From: Pseudomonas sp. SLFW
GTDB taxonomy: Bacteria > Pseudomonadota > Gammaproteobacteria > Pseudomonadales > Pseudomonadaceae
DNA length: 64,000 bases
Direction of reading: 5' to 3'
Assembly: GCF_009905615.1 (NCBI RefSeq)
Contig: NZ_JAAAKW010000004.1
Coordinates: forward strand, 372,001 to 436,000
Shown: positions 35,873-45,900 of the stretch, piece after piece
How the letters are laid out: every line of letters begins with the position of its first letter
Numbering within the stretch: the first letter of the stretch is position 1
The notes under the pieces: model-generated
What the model saw: only the letters and a program-made list of their open reading frames with translations
What the model was told of the DNA's origin: nothing
Database searches by the model: none
Translations under genes and position numbers: made by a program

Positions 35873-38800
35873 TTAGGCAGATGTCGGGGTCAGGCGCTCG
35901 AACAGCGCTTCGATCGTATTGAAACGCTCCTCGGGACGTTCCATCGGCACCGTGAACTTGAACAGCGTGGCACCTTCGAATTTGTAGCGTTTCGGTTGGC
36001 CCTGAATCAGCTTGATCAGCGTCAAGGGTTCTACCGGCGTATCGGCGGCAAATTCGATTCGTCCACCCTGAGGGCCGGCGTCGACCTTCTTGATGCCCAA
36101 CTGCTCGGCCTTGAGCTTGAGCGACGTCATGCGCACCAGGTTTTTGGTCGGCTCCGGCAGCAGGCCGAAGCGGTCGATCATCTCCACTTGCAGGTCCTTC
36201 AGGCCTTCTTCGTCGGCGGCGTTGGCGATGCGCTTATAGAGAATAAGCCGCGCGTGGACGTCCGGCAGGTAATCCTCGGGAATCAGCCCCGGCACCCGCA
36301 GGTTGACCTCCGGACCGCCACCCAGCGGCTGGTCTAGGTTCGGCTGCTCGCCCTTGCGGATCGACTTCACTGCGCGTTCGAGCATTTCCATATAGAGGGT
36401 GAAACCGACCGCCTGAATCTGCCCGCTCTGGCCTTCGCCCAGCAGCTCGCCCGCACCACGGATTTCCAGGTCATTGGTGGCGAGCACAAAGCCCGCGCCG
36501 AGGTCCTGGGTGTTGGCGATGGCTTCCAGACGCTTCTCGGCGTCCGGCGTGATCTGCTTGCGCGGCGGCGTCAACAGGTAAGCGTAGGCCTGGTGGTGAC
36601 TGCGACCGACCCGACCGCGCAACTGGTGCAACTGGGCCAGACCGAACTTGTCAGCCCGTTCGATGATGATGGTGTTGGCGCTCGGCACGTCGATGCCGGT
36701 TTCGATGATGGTCGAGGCGATCAGTACGTTGAAGCGCTTGTGATAGAAGTCGCTCATCACCTGTTCAAGATCGCGTTCGTGCATCTGCCCGTGACCGATG
36801 CCGATCCGCGCTTCCGGCACCAGTTCGGCGAGGTCGGCGGCGCATTTCTCGATGGTCTTCACGTCGTTGTGCAGGTAGTACACCTGACCGCCGCGCAGCA
36901 GTTCACGCAACAGCGCTTCTTTCACCGTGGGCTTGTTCTGCTCCATGACGAAAGTCCGTACCGACAGGCGTCGGGCAGGCGGGGTGGCGATGATCGACAG
37001 GTCGCGCATGCCGGCCACGGCCATGTTCAGGGTGCGCGGGATCGGCGTGGCGGTCAGGGTCAGAATGTCGACTTCGCTGCGCAGGGCCTTGAGCTGTTCT
37101 TTCTGGCGCACACCGAAACGGTGTTCTTCGTCGATGATCACCAGGCCCAGGTTCTTGATCTTGACGTCATCCTGCAACAGCTTGTGGGTGCCGATGACGA
37201 TGTCGATCTTGCCCTCGGCCAGGTCGGCCACGGCGGCGTTGATTTCCTTGGCAGATTTGAAGCGGCTCATCACCTCGACCGTCACCGGCCAGTCGGCGAA
37301 GCGGTCGCGGAAACTGTTGTAGTGCTGCTGGGCGAGCAGGGTGGTCGGCACCAGAATCGCTACTTGCTTGCCGCCGTGCACGGCGATGAACGCCGCGCGC
37401 ATGGCCACTTCGGTCTTGCCGAAGCCCACGTCGCCACAGACCAGCCGGTCCATCGGTTTCGGCGCGAGCATGTCGTGGCGCACGGCTTCGATGGTGGTCT
37501 GCTGGTCCGGGGTCTCTTCGAACGGGAACCCGGCGCTGAACGTTTCGTAATCCAGCTTCGGATCGGCAAACGCGTAACCTTCGCGGGCGGCGCGGCGAGC
37601 ATAGATGTCGAGCAGTTCGGCGGCGACGTCGCGCACCTGTTCGGCGGCTTTGCGCTTGGCTTTCTGCCAGGCCTCGGAACCGAGGCGGTGCAACGGCGCG
37701 AGTTCGTCATCGCTGCCGGTGTAGCGGGCGATCAGGTGCAGGTTGGCCACCGGGACGTACAGCTTGGCGTCCTCGGCGTAGGCCAGCATCAGGAATTCGG
37801 CGACCTGATTTTCCACTTCCAGCGTCGCCAGCCCAAGGTAGCGGCCCACGCCGTGGTCGATGTGCACCACCGGCGCACCTTCGCGCAGCTCAGCGAGGTT
37901 TTTGATCACCGCGTCGCTGGAGTGGCCGTCCATGCGCTTTTCGCGACGGCGGCGTTGCATGACCCGCTGACCGAACAGCGGGCTTTCGGCGACCAGCGCC
38001 AAGGCTGGCTGTTCAAGCACCAGACCCTCGTCCAGCGGCGCGATGGTGATCGCCAGCCGCTCTTTGCTGTCGACGAACTCCTGCCAGCTGTCGAGGTTTT
38101 TCGGCCGCAGTTTCAGGCGCTCCAGCAACTCCAGCAGCACCTCGCGACGACCGGCGGACTCGGCAGTGAACAGCACGCGGCCGGGGAATTCGTCGAGGAA
38201 GGTCGAGAGTGCCGCAAGCGGCTGGCTGGCCTTGGCTTCGATGGCCAGATTCGGCAGTGCCAGCGCCGGAAAGCGTTCGCGACCGATGCCTGTTTCAACG
38301 TCGTCCTGGCTGGCGACCACGCGGGGCCAGCTTTTGAGGCGGGCAAAACAGTCTTCGACCGGCAAAAACAATTCAGCGGGCGGCAGCAGCGGACGGTCGG
38401 GGTCGACGCGGCGCTCTTCATAGCGGTTACGCACGTCCTTCCAGAAGGTTTCCGCCGCCGCTTCGATGCCCGGCAGCGAGAACACCTGCGTGTCCTGGGG
38501 CAGGTAGTCGAACAGCGTGGAAGTTTCTTCGAAGAACAGCGGGATGTAGTACTCGATGCCTGCCGGGGTGATGCCGCTGTTCAGGTCCTGAAAGATCGGG
38601 CTGCGGCGGAAATCGACGTCGAAGCGCTCGCGGAAACGCGCCTTGAAACGGGTGACCGCTTCTTTCTGCAGCGGGAATTCCTTGGCGGGCAGCAGACGCA
38701 CCGAATCGACCTTGTCGATGGAACGCTGGGTTTCCGGCTCGAAGGTGCGCAGGGTTTCGATTTCATCGTCGAACAGGTCGATCCGGTAGGGCAGTTTGCT

Positions 38801-39325
38801 GCCCATGGGGAACAGGTCGATCAGCGCGCCGCGCACCGTGAACTCGCCGTGCTCGTAGACGGTGTCGACGTAGCGGTAACCGGTCGCTTCGAGCCGGGTG
38901 CGCATGGCTTCGACGTCGAGCTTCTGGCCGACGTCCAGCACCAGGCTGCTGCCCAGCAGGAACTTGGTCGGCGCCAGGCGGTGCAGGGCCGTGGTGATCG
39001 GCACCACCAGCACGCCATGCACCAGTTCCGGCAGCCGGTACAGGCTGGCGATGCGCTGGGAGATGATGTCCTGATGGGGCGAGAACAGATCGTAGGGCAG
39101 GGTTTCCCAGTCAGGGAAATGCAGCACCGGGAGATGGGGGGCGAAAAACTTCAGTTCCTGTTCCAGTCGCTCGGCACTTTGGCTGTCAGCGGTCAAAAGC
39201 AGGGTGAAGCGTTTCGCGGCGCTTGCAGCCTCGGCGATGGCCAGGCTTTGAGCGGCACCGGGCAGGTTGCCCCAATGTTGTTTGCCTGCGGCAGCAGGAA
39301 GAATCGGTAGGCGCAGAACGGGCAC
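35873..39325 (-). CDS. mfd: Transcription-repair coupling factor
   Basis: An 1150-residue Mfd, which removes stalled RNA polymerase at lesions and recruits UvrA. The N-terminal UvrB-like region is followed by the RNA polymerase-interaction domain (VVHIDHGVGRYLGL near residue 484). Next comes the translocase core, with Walker A CGDVGFGKTEVAMRAAF near 634 and the DEEH box VIIDEEHRFGVRQKEQ. The relay region (ARIGIGHGQMHERDLEQVM, RGRVGRSHHQAYAYLL) and a C-terminal TRCF domain complete it. The start is a GTG at 39325 (MPVLRLPILPAAAGKQHWG). The length is normal. It is divergent from the gap gene. Confidence 0.98.
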   Translation of the reverse strand: MPVLRLPILPAAAGKQHWGNLPGAAQSLAIAEAASAAKRFTLLLTADSQSAERLEQELKFFAPHLPVLHFPDWETLPYDLFSPHQDIISQRIASLYRLPELVHGVLVVPITTALHRLAPTKFLLGSSLVLDVGQKLDVEAMRTRLEATGYRYVDTVYEHGEFTVRGALIDLFPMGSKLPYRIDLFDDEIETLRTFEPETQRSIDKVDSVRLLPAKEFPLQKEAVTRFKARFRERFDVDFRRSPIFQDLNSGITPAGIEYYIPLFFEETSTLFDYLPQDTQVFSLPGIEAAAETFWKDVRNRYEERRVDPDRPLLPPAELFLPVEDCFARLKSWPRVVASQDDVETGIGRERFPALALPNLAIEAKASQPLAALSTFLDEFPGRVLFTAESAGRREVLLELLERLKLRPKNLDSWQEFVDSKERLAITIAPLDEGLVLEQPALALVAESPLFGQRVMQRRRREKRMDGHSSDAVIKNLAELREGAPVVHIDHGVGRYLGLATLEVENQVAEFLMLAYAEDAKLYVPVANLHLIARYTGSDDELAPLHRLGSEAWQKAKRKAAEQVRDVAAELLDIYARRAAREGYAFADPKLDYETFSAGFPFEETPDQQTTIEAVRHDMLAPKPMDRLVCGDVGFGKTEVAMRAAFIAVHGGKQVAILVPTTLLAQQHYNSFRDRFADWPVTVEVMSRFKSAKEINAAVADLAEGKIDIVIGTHKLLQDDVKIKNLGLVIIDEEHRFGVRQKEQLKALRSEVDILTLTATPIPRTLNMAVAGMRDLSIIATPPARRLSVRTFVMEQNKPTVKEALLRELLRGGQVYYLHNDVKTIEKCAADLAELVPEARIGIGHGQMHERDLEQVMSDFYHKRFNVLIASTIIETGIDVPSANTIIIERADKFGLAQLHQLRGRVGRSHHQAYAYLLTPPRKQITPDAEKRLEAIANTQDLGAGFVLATNDLEIRGAGELLGEGQSGQIQAVGFTLYMEMLERAVKSIRKGEQPNLDQPLGGGPEVNLRVPGLIPEDYLPDVHARLILYKRIANAADEEGLKDLQVEMIDRFGLLPEPTKNLVRMTSLKLKAEQLGIKKVDAGPQGGRIEFAADTPVEPLTLIKLIQGQPKRYKFEGATLFKFTVPMERPEERFNTIEALFERLTPTSA

Positions 39326-39509
39326 GGAAGATAAAGCTCCAGGCGTTGCGGCAAAGCCGGGGATTGTAACTAAATCGGGAATCCGCTGTCAGTTTTGTGC
39401 TCGCCGAATTATGTAGTGCTCCACGATCGAAAAAGACTGGATTGCTCATAAACAAAGGCTTGGGCATAATGTAGTCCCTTTTTTCAGCCCCTACATGTGG
39501 AAGGTTCCC

Positions 39510-40958
39510 GTGACTCAGAAGCCCGACCAGTGTCTTGGTGAATGGATCGATCGTGAAGCGCTCGCCGAGGCGATGATCCCGCTTATCGGTCAGCTCTACC
39601 GCAATAATAATGTGGTGAGTTCGATCTATGGCCGCACCCTGATCAATCGTTCAGTGATTGCGATTCTCAAAGCACACCGCTTTGCGCGTCATCGTCAAGC
39701 CGACGCGACCGAGTTGTCCGTACACGAAACTTTCCCGCTCATCAAAGCGATGAGCGAGCTCAAACTGGGTGCCGCTTCGGTGGACCTGGGCAAGCTGGCC
39801 GTCAAATACAAGGCCGAAGCCAACGGCCGCACGGCCGAGCAGTTCGTCCGCGAAGAAATGGCTGAAATCGTTGGTCAACAGAATTCCGGCGACCGTAAGG
39901 GCACCGACGTCGTGCTGTACGGTTTCGGCCGTATTGGTCGTCTGCTGGCACGCATCCTGATCGAAAAAACCGGTGGCGGCGACGGCCTGCGTCTGCGTGC
40001 CATCGTCGTGCGCAAAGGCGCCGAGAACGATCTGGTCAAGCGCGCCAGCCTACTGCGCCGTGATTCGGTTCACGGCCCGTTCGACGGCACCATCACCATC
40101 GACGAAGCGAACAACACCATCAGCGCCAACGGCAACCTGATTCAGGTGATCTACGCCAAGAGCCCGACCGAGGTGGACTACACCCAGTACGGTATCAAGG
40201 ACGCACTGCTGGTCGATAACACCGGCGTATGGCGTGATGCCGACGGCCTGGGCCAGCATCTGCAATGCCCTGGCATCGACCGCGTCGTGCTGACCGCACC
40301 GGGCAAAGGCAAGCTGAAGAACATCGTTCACGGCATCAACCACCAGCAGATCACCGCCGATGACAAGATCATCTCGGCTGCGTCCTGCACCACCAACGCC
40401 ATCGTGCCGGTCCTCAAGGCCATCAACGACAAGTTCGGTATCGTCAACGGTCACGTTGAAACGGTGCACTCGTACACCAACGACCAGAACCTGATCGACA
40501 ACTTCCACAAAGGCGATCGCCGAGGCCGTAGCGCCGCGTTGAACATGGTCATCACCGAAACCGGCGCTGCCACCGCGGCCGCGAAGGCGTTGCCTGAGCT
40601 GGCCGGCAAGCTGACCGGCAACGCGATCCGTGTTCCGACGCCGAACGTGTCGATGGCGATCCTGAACCTGAACCTGGGCACTGAAACGACCCGTGAAGAA
40701 GTCAACGAATACCTGCGCCACACCGCGCTGTACTCGGACCTGCACAAGCAGATCGATTTCGTGGCCTCGCAGGAAGTGGTCTCCACCGACTTCGTCGGCT
40801 CGCGCCACGCTGGTGTGGTCGACGCCGAAGCCACCATCGTCAACGACAACCGCGTCGTGCTTTACGTCTGGTACGACAACGAGTTCGGTTACAGCTGCCA
40901 AGTGGTTCGCGTGATGGAAGACATGGCCGGGGTCAACCCGCCTGCTTTCCCGAAGTAA
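39510..40958 (+). CDS. gap: Glyceraldehyde-3-phosphate dehydrogenase, long form
   Basis: A 482-residue GAPDH, longer than the classical 330-residue enzyme because of an N-terminal helical extension of about 130 residues. The NAD(P)-binding motif is YGFGRIGRLLARIL near residue 134, and the catalytic cysteine lies in SAASCTTNAIVPVL near 293. The substrate region reads VHSYTNDQNLIDNFHKG. A GTG at 39510 with GGAAGG five bases upstream is preferred over an ATG at 39495. The long form is typical of pseudomonads, which use it for glycolysis or gluconeogenesis beside other gap genes. It is divergent from mfd and ends at a strong terminator. Confidence 0.95.
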   Translation: MTQKPDQCLGEWIDREALAEAMIPLIGQLYRNNNVVSSIYGRTLINRSVIAILKAHRFARHRQADATELSVHETFPLIKAMSELKLGAASVDLGKLAVKYKAEANGRTAEQFVREEMAEIVGQQNSGDRKGTDVVLYGFGRIGRLLARILIEKTGGGDGLRLRAIVVRKGAENDLVKRASLLRRDSVHGPFDGTITIDEANNTISANGNLIQVIYAKSPTEVDYTQYGIKDALLVDNTGVWRDADGLGQHLQCPGIDRVVLTAPGKGKLKNIVHGINHQQITADDKIISAASCTTNAIVPVLKAINDKFGIVNGHVETVHSYTNDQNLIDNFHKGDRRGRSAALNMVITETGAATAAAKALPELAGKLTGNAIRVPTPNVSMAILNLNLGTETTREEVNEYLRHTALYSDLHKQIDFVASQEVVSTDFVGSRHAGVVDAEATIVNDNRVVLYVWYDNEFGYSCQVVRVMEDMAGVNPPAFPK

Positions 40959-40960
40959 GG

Positions 40961-41033
40961 CAGCTGCGAGCGGCGAGTTGAAAGCTGCAAGCTGATAGAG
41001 CAGCGACGAGTCGCGAGCTGCAAGCCGCAGGCC
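40961..41033. repeat. GCAAGCT-type degenerate repeat cluster after gap
   Basis: Variants of AAGCTGCAAGCTG and GCGAGCTGCAAGCCGCAGG follow the gap stop directly. They belong to the same short-word family as 23191-23308. Confidence 0.55.
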
Positions 41034-41040
41034 AAACATA

Positions 41041-41077
41041 AAACGCCACGACCGAAACATCCGGTCGTGGCGTTTTT
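41041..41077 (+). terminator. Intrinsic terminator of gap
   Basis: A 14-base stem (AAACGCCACGACCG with its exact inverse) around a seven-base loop ends in a T-run. It is placed 83 bp after the gap stop. Confidence 0.88.
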
Positions 41078-41125
41078 GTGTGGGGGGTTTGAGTCCGGCC
41101 AAATTCCGAGACTCGCCGGATTTCC

Positions 41126-41215
41126 CTGTGGGAGCGAATTTATTCGCGAAAAGCGCGTCAGACGCCAGAGATGCGTGGGCTGTAGCGTCCATCGCGAATG
41201 AATTCGCTCCCACAG
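41126..41215. repeat. REP pair
   Basis: CTGTGGGAGCGAATTTATTC and the inverse ending GAATTCGCTCCCACAG lie between the two facing terminators of gap and the MFS gene. Confidence 0.85.
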
Positions 41216-41265
41216 GGGAGTGGTGTCAAAACAGATGTCGTCGGCGTTGCAGAAAAATCGACCGT

Positions 41266-41298
41266 CCAAAAAAACGCCCCGAACCAGTCGGGGCGTTT
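41266..41298 (-). terminator. Intrinsic terminator of the MFS gene
   Basis: Read leftward, the stem AAACGCCCCGA and its inverse flank a five-base loop and are followed by a T-run (the A-run at 41268-41274 on the + strand). It lies about 30 bp beyond the MFS stop. Confidence 0.82.
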
Positions 41299-41305
41299 GC
41301 GTTTC

Positions 41306-41324
41306 CACTTGCAGCTTGCAGCCT
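41306..41324. repeat. GCAGCTTGCAG-type short repeat abutting the MFS stop
   Basis: CACTTGCAGCTTGCAGCCT ends right at the stop codon of the MFS gene. It is the inverse form of the AAGCTGCAAGC words elsewhere. Confidence 0.45.
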
Positions 41325-42614
41325 TTAGCTCGTGACCGCTTCCACGTGCGCATGACCGCCTTTGCGGAACAGCACCAGCGTGGCGATCAGGCCCAGCACG
41401 GCAGCGCCGCTCAACCAGATGCCGGGAGCCGCCTTGTTGTTCAGCTCATGGATCAGGTAGGTACAGGCCGCTGGAGTGAAGCCACCGAAGGTTGCGGTCG
41501 CCAGGCTGTAGGCCAGGGAGAAACCGGTGGTGCGCACTTCGACGGGCATGATTTCGGTCAGGGAGACCACCATCGCGCCGTTGTAGGAGCCGTACAGGAA
41601 GGACAACCACAACTCGACCATCAGCAGGTTACCGAAGCTCGGGTTGGCGGTCAGCCAGGACAGGGCAGGGTACGCCGTGACGATGGCCAGAATGGTCGCC
41701 GCCAGCAGCAGGGGTTTGCGACCGATCTTGTCAGACACCGCGCCCATCACCGGCAGCCAGATGAAGTTCGAGATACCCACGCAGACGGTCACCAACAGGC
41801 TGTCCAGGTCGGACAGGTGCAGTTCGTTTTTGCCGAAGGTCGGCGTGTACGCGGTGATCAGGTAGAACGACACGGTGGTCATGACCACCAGCGCCATGCC
41901 GGCGATGACGATGCCGAAGTTCGAGCCGATGGACTTCATCACTTCGCCCATGGTTGGACGGTGTTTGCGTGCACGGGCTTCGAACTCAGGGGTTTCTTCC
42001 AGCGAACGACGGATGATGAAGATCGCCGGAACGATCGCACAGCCCACGAGGAACGGCACACGCCAGCCCCATTGGCCCATTTCTTCCGGGCTCAGCCAGT
42101 GGTTGAGGCCAACACCCAAGAGCCCTGCGAACACCACCGCTGCCTGCTGGCTTGCGGACTGCCAGCTGACGAAGAAGCCTTTGCGGCCCGGCGTCGAGAT
42201 CTCAGCCAGGTACACCGACACACCGCCCAGTTCCACACCGGCAGAGAAGCCTTGCAGCAGACGGCCGATCAACACCAGCAGCGGCGCGGCAACGCCCAGC
42301 GTGGCGTAACCCGGTACGCAAGCGATCAGGATCGTACCCATCGCCATCATGGCCAGGGTGATGATCAGACCTTTCTTACGGCCATGATGGTCGATATAGG
42401 CGCCGAGGAAGATGGCACCCAGCGGGCGCATGAGAAAACCTGCGCCGAAGGTGGCCAGCGACAGCATCAGGGATGCGAATTCGCTGTCGGCCGGGAAGAA
42501 GGTTTTGGCGATAGCTGTGGCGTAGAAGCCATAGACCATAAAGTCAAACATTTCAAGGAAGTTGCCGCTGACAACGCGAAAAATCGCTTTGCCTTTGCCT
42601 GTGGTCGAGGCCAT
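41325..42614 (-). CDS. MFS citrate/tricarballylate-type proton symporter (MHS family)
   Basis: A 429-residue major facilitator with 12 predicted membrane helices. It follows the Salmonella CitA type closely: [20 protein letters not shown] at the N terminus, [20 protein letters not shown] (the loop 2-3 signature), [20 protein letters not shown] and [20 protein letters not shown]. The likely role is import of citrate or a related tricarboxylate with protons. No tcuA/tcuB partner is beside it, and the upstream gene is the large DUF6543-like gene in the opposite direction. The substrate is assigned by similarity only. Confidence 0.87.
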   Translation of the reverse strand: MASTTGKGKAIFRVVSGNFLEMFDFMVYGFYATAIAKTFFPADSEFASLMLSLATFGAGFLMRPLGAIFLGAYIDHHGRKKGLIITLAMMAMGTILIACVPGYATLGVAAPLLVLIGRLLQGFSAGVELGGVSVYLAEISTPGRKGFFVSWQSASQQAAVVFAGLLGVGLNHWLSPEEMGQWGWRVPFLVGCAIVPAIFIIRRSLEETPEFEARARKHRPTMGEVMKSIGSNFGIVIAGMALVVMTTVSFYLITAYTPTFGKNELHLSDLDSLLVTVCVGISNFIWLPVMGAVSDKIGRKPLLLAATILAIVTAYPALSWLTANPSFGNLLMVELWLSFLYGSYNGAMVVSLTEIMPVEVRTTGFSLAYSLATATFGGFTPAACTYLIHELNNKAAPGIWLSGAAVLGLIATLVLFRKGGHAHVEAVTS

Positions 42615-42912
42615 TTGGAATTACTCACTTAGGCTGTCTAGCTGGGGGGAATCCGTTGTATTTGTACGTCCTCTGCCGCACGGTACGAGCTTGGCCTCGC
42701 ACTGCACAGATTTGTAACGATATGTGTAAAAGTGGCGGATGGCAATCAGAAGCCTCGCATCGGCCTTCTCGCATCAGTGCCCTGAGCGGGCCATCGCACT
42801 ATTTGTTTATGTCACCTCGTTGGCCCGTGTGCCTTTAACTCGCCTGATCTGTTCGGCCGTGCCCGCTATTTACCTCGCAGGTCACGGCCCATTCTTGCGA
42901 GTTGAGTGCACA

Positions 42913-45900
42913 ATGACTGACAAATTTGACCTGATCGATCTGTTTTCCCGACGCCCCTCCCTGTCTGAGCAGGCCCGCGATTCGCTGAGGGCTGCCCTGA
43001 CGTCTTACTTCCCTGACGTTCACCTCGACCCCGACGTGGCCGTTGTCACCGGACAGGCCGAAAACGGAGAAGCGAGGACTGCGACGCTGACGGCCTGTTT
43101 GCAGCGGTTTTTTGCCAGCGGCCAGACACCCCGCTGGAAGAGCGGGGCCGATGCGCTGGTCGTCGATCCGGCCGCGTCACTTGCCCCCGCCCCCAGCGGC
43201 GACATGGAGGCGCTGGCCATCCTCGTCGACACGGTCTCTCTGGGTCTGCTCGATGATTTCACCGGGTCCTTGATCGCTTTTTGGGATCGTGCGGGTGCAG
43301 ACGGCGCGACGCCCTGTACCCGCTTGGCGAATGCCTTGGCTCAGCGGCGCCCGGAAAACACTGACGCGAGCGTTTTCGAACAGCAGGCGCTGGCGATACT
43401 TGATGCGCAACTCGCCGATCTTCAGGCCATTCCCTCGCTTGGCCTGAATGACTTCGACGAGATCGAGCGCTACGTGGCCAAGACCACGGACATCCTGCCG
43501 TGGCTGAGCGACGCACAAGACGCCGCGATTACCCGGCACCTGTCACGGTTCGAGCAGGTGCCCGACTGGTTGAGCCGTGCCTCGTCCGCCGACCGTCTCG
43601 ATTTCAGCCGCCGACTCGCGGCTTTGGCGGTCGTGAACGCGCGAGCGGCGGGACGCTGCTGGGACGATGACGTGCCGCCGCTGCTCGATTACGCGCGCAA
43701 GACCCTGCAAGACCTGATGCGTGGCGATCACCCGGACGTCACTTGGCTGACACTGGACGACGTCACGGTGCACATCGACAAGGTGGTGGCCGTCCCCGTC
43801 CCGTCGGCGGGGCAGTTCATTCCCATTGGCAGCATCGAACATCAGCGCATGAGCGTGGCCCACTTTGCGTTGGGCAACCTGTGCAGTGTTCCCAGCGGCA
43901 CGATCGTATTGTCGTTGCGCGATGGCGGACCGCTGCCGCGATGGCTGACGATCGACTACCTCAAGCAGTTGGTGGTGCGGGCTGACATCGGCCGCGCGTA
44001 TCCGACGTTGGTGCGTCAGTATTTGATGACTAACCCTGTAGAGGTGTCGCGACGGCAACGGCTGTTCGGCGACCAACTGCGTGTGCAACTGCCGCTGAAG
44101 GCGCTGGAGCAGAAACTCCGTGGCGAAGGTGGGCTGACGGACGCGGGCTATCGGCGGGTCTGTTCGCTGTTTGAGCGTTCTGCTGCACACGCTGGCAGCG
44201 ACACGGTGTTGCGCCCGCTGGCGTGGGTGGCGCAGCCAGGCGCCGTGGCGGATGACGTCTGCAACCAGTTCGTGATCGGTACGTCAGATACCGCTGTGGG
44301 TCCGTTCGTGTTGTATCGACCCTTGGCGCCGATGCCGCTGATGGAGTTCGCCGCGTGGCCGGAACTGCGCGCAGCCATTGCTACGACAGGCGAACTGCAA
44401 GGCGACGCGCTCGTCTGGATGACCGATCATGGGCGACAGCGCTACGCCAACGGCGGCTTCGATCAACCTCACATCGTCCGTTTCGGGCTGGGCTCCGATT
44501 TTGCACCGATCGAGAACCCCGCACCGGCGCAACTGGCTGTCGCCAACGTGGACGGTGACGTGCTCGTTGCGCTGTTCAATGCGAACGCCCGGGCGCTGGT
44601 GGAGCTCGCGGATCGTGAGTCAGTCTCCAATGCCGAAAGCCGCTGGGCCATGATTCAGCGGGCAGGCTGGCTCGGGCTGGACCTGGTGATGCCCTTTCTG
44701 TCCGGCGCGGTCGGCAACGCGTTGTGGCTGGTGCAGCTGATGAGTGCCGTGGATCAAGTGCTGGTGGCGCGCAAGCGTGCGGTCGGTCACCCGGAGCGGC
44801 AAGCGTGGACGGCGCTGTTACTGACGGTGTCCATGATGCTTATGCACGAAGGATTCGTGCCCCGCCTGCGAACGCCGCGAGCCGAAGTCGCGGAGGGGGA
44901 GGCGACGCGGGCAGGGCATGGGCCCACCGAAGCGCCGGAGACGGTGGACGGCGAGTCGCAGGCGACTGCCCTGACACCCTTGCTGGATTTTTCCTGGTCC
45001 AGCGTGCGGCATCGGCTGACCCCGGCACAGGCCCGAGACTTGGAGCGTCTGAAAGTCACGCCTGAGCCGGACTTGGGTGCGCCGTCTGCGGAACGGGACA
45101 GCGAAGGCCTGTATCTGCACGACGGACAGTGGCACGCCCGGCTGGACAGTGGCGTGTATCGCGTGGCATTCAAGGATGAAGACGTGCGAGTGATCGACCC
45201 TCGGTCGTCGGCGATCGTGGGTCCCAGGCTACGGCGTACAGGCGGGCGGTGGACACTTGATCTGTCTCTCGGCCTGCGGGGCGGAGGTCCGAAACGTAAC
45301 GCCCGACAGGTTGCCCTGGAAAACGCGGCGAAGCTCAAGGCGGTGACGGAGCGTGAAGCGGTGCTGGATCAGCACCAAGTCGTGCTGTTTCGACGGTTCG
45401 TCGGCTGGAACAAAACGTGTCGAGGTGCGAAAGCGCAGCTGCCCGGCACCTTGTACGACCTGATCGAAACCGACCTGAACGAACTGAAAGCCATCGTTGA
45501 GGAACGCCAGCGCTTACAGGCTTCCTTGCGACCCGCCGACCGAGCACCCGAGACGACCGTGGCCAAAGACCTTCAGGCGCTGGTCCGGCGTATCGCGTTT
45601 TACGAGGGCGTGTTGCTGCAAAACCTCGTCAAGCTGGCGCGCAACCAAATGGACCGGCTTGAAGCGGTTTCATTGTCGGCGGTGACGCAAGAGAACGTGG
45701 ACGGCTACGTGGCGCTGTTCGAAGACATGTTGCAGATCGAAGAGCGGGGGACCCAGTGGTCCGGACTCAGGGAAAGCCTGTGGCAGCAACTGCGGGACGT
45801 GCCCAAGGTGGGCGAAAAGATCTGGCATGACGAGGTGCTGGATCTGGTCCGCAGCAATGTGTTCACCCAGTTGGACTGGCGGGCGACGCGTTTGTGGTCG

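Larger units (their letters stand above)
40959..41324. other. Intergenic region between gap and the MFS gene
   Basis: This 366-bp gap between convergent genes holds a short-repeat cluster, the gap terminator (41041), a REP pair (41126), a leftward terminator for the MFS gene (41266) and another short repeat (41306). No gene is seen. Confidence 0.75.

Noticed and set aside
36593..39310. A 905-codon frame opposite mfd
   Set aside because: It is an antisense shadow of the intact mfd gene with no domain of its own.
39400..39480. Two ATGTAGT words before gap as possible HexR sites
   Set aside because: Neither forms the expected palindrome with an inverse half-site at proper spacing.
42739..42912. 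58-codon extension of the large DUF6543-like gene
   Set aside because: There is no ribosome site, and the composition is unlike the rest; the ATG at 42913 starts the acidic, family-like N terminus.
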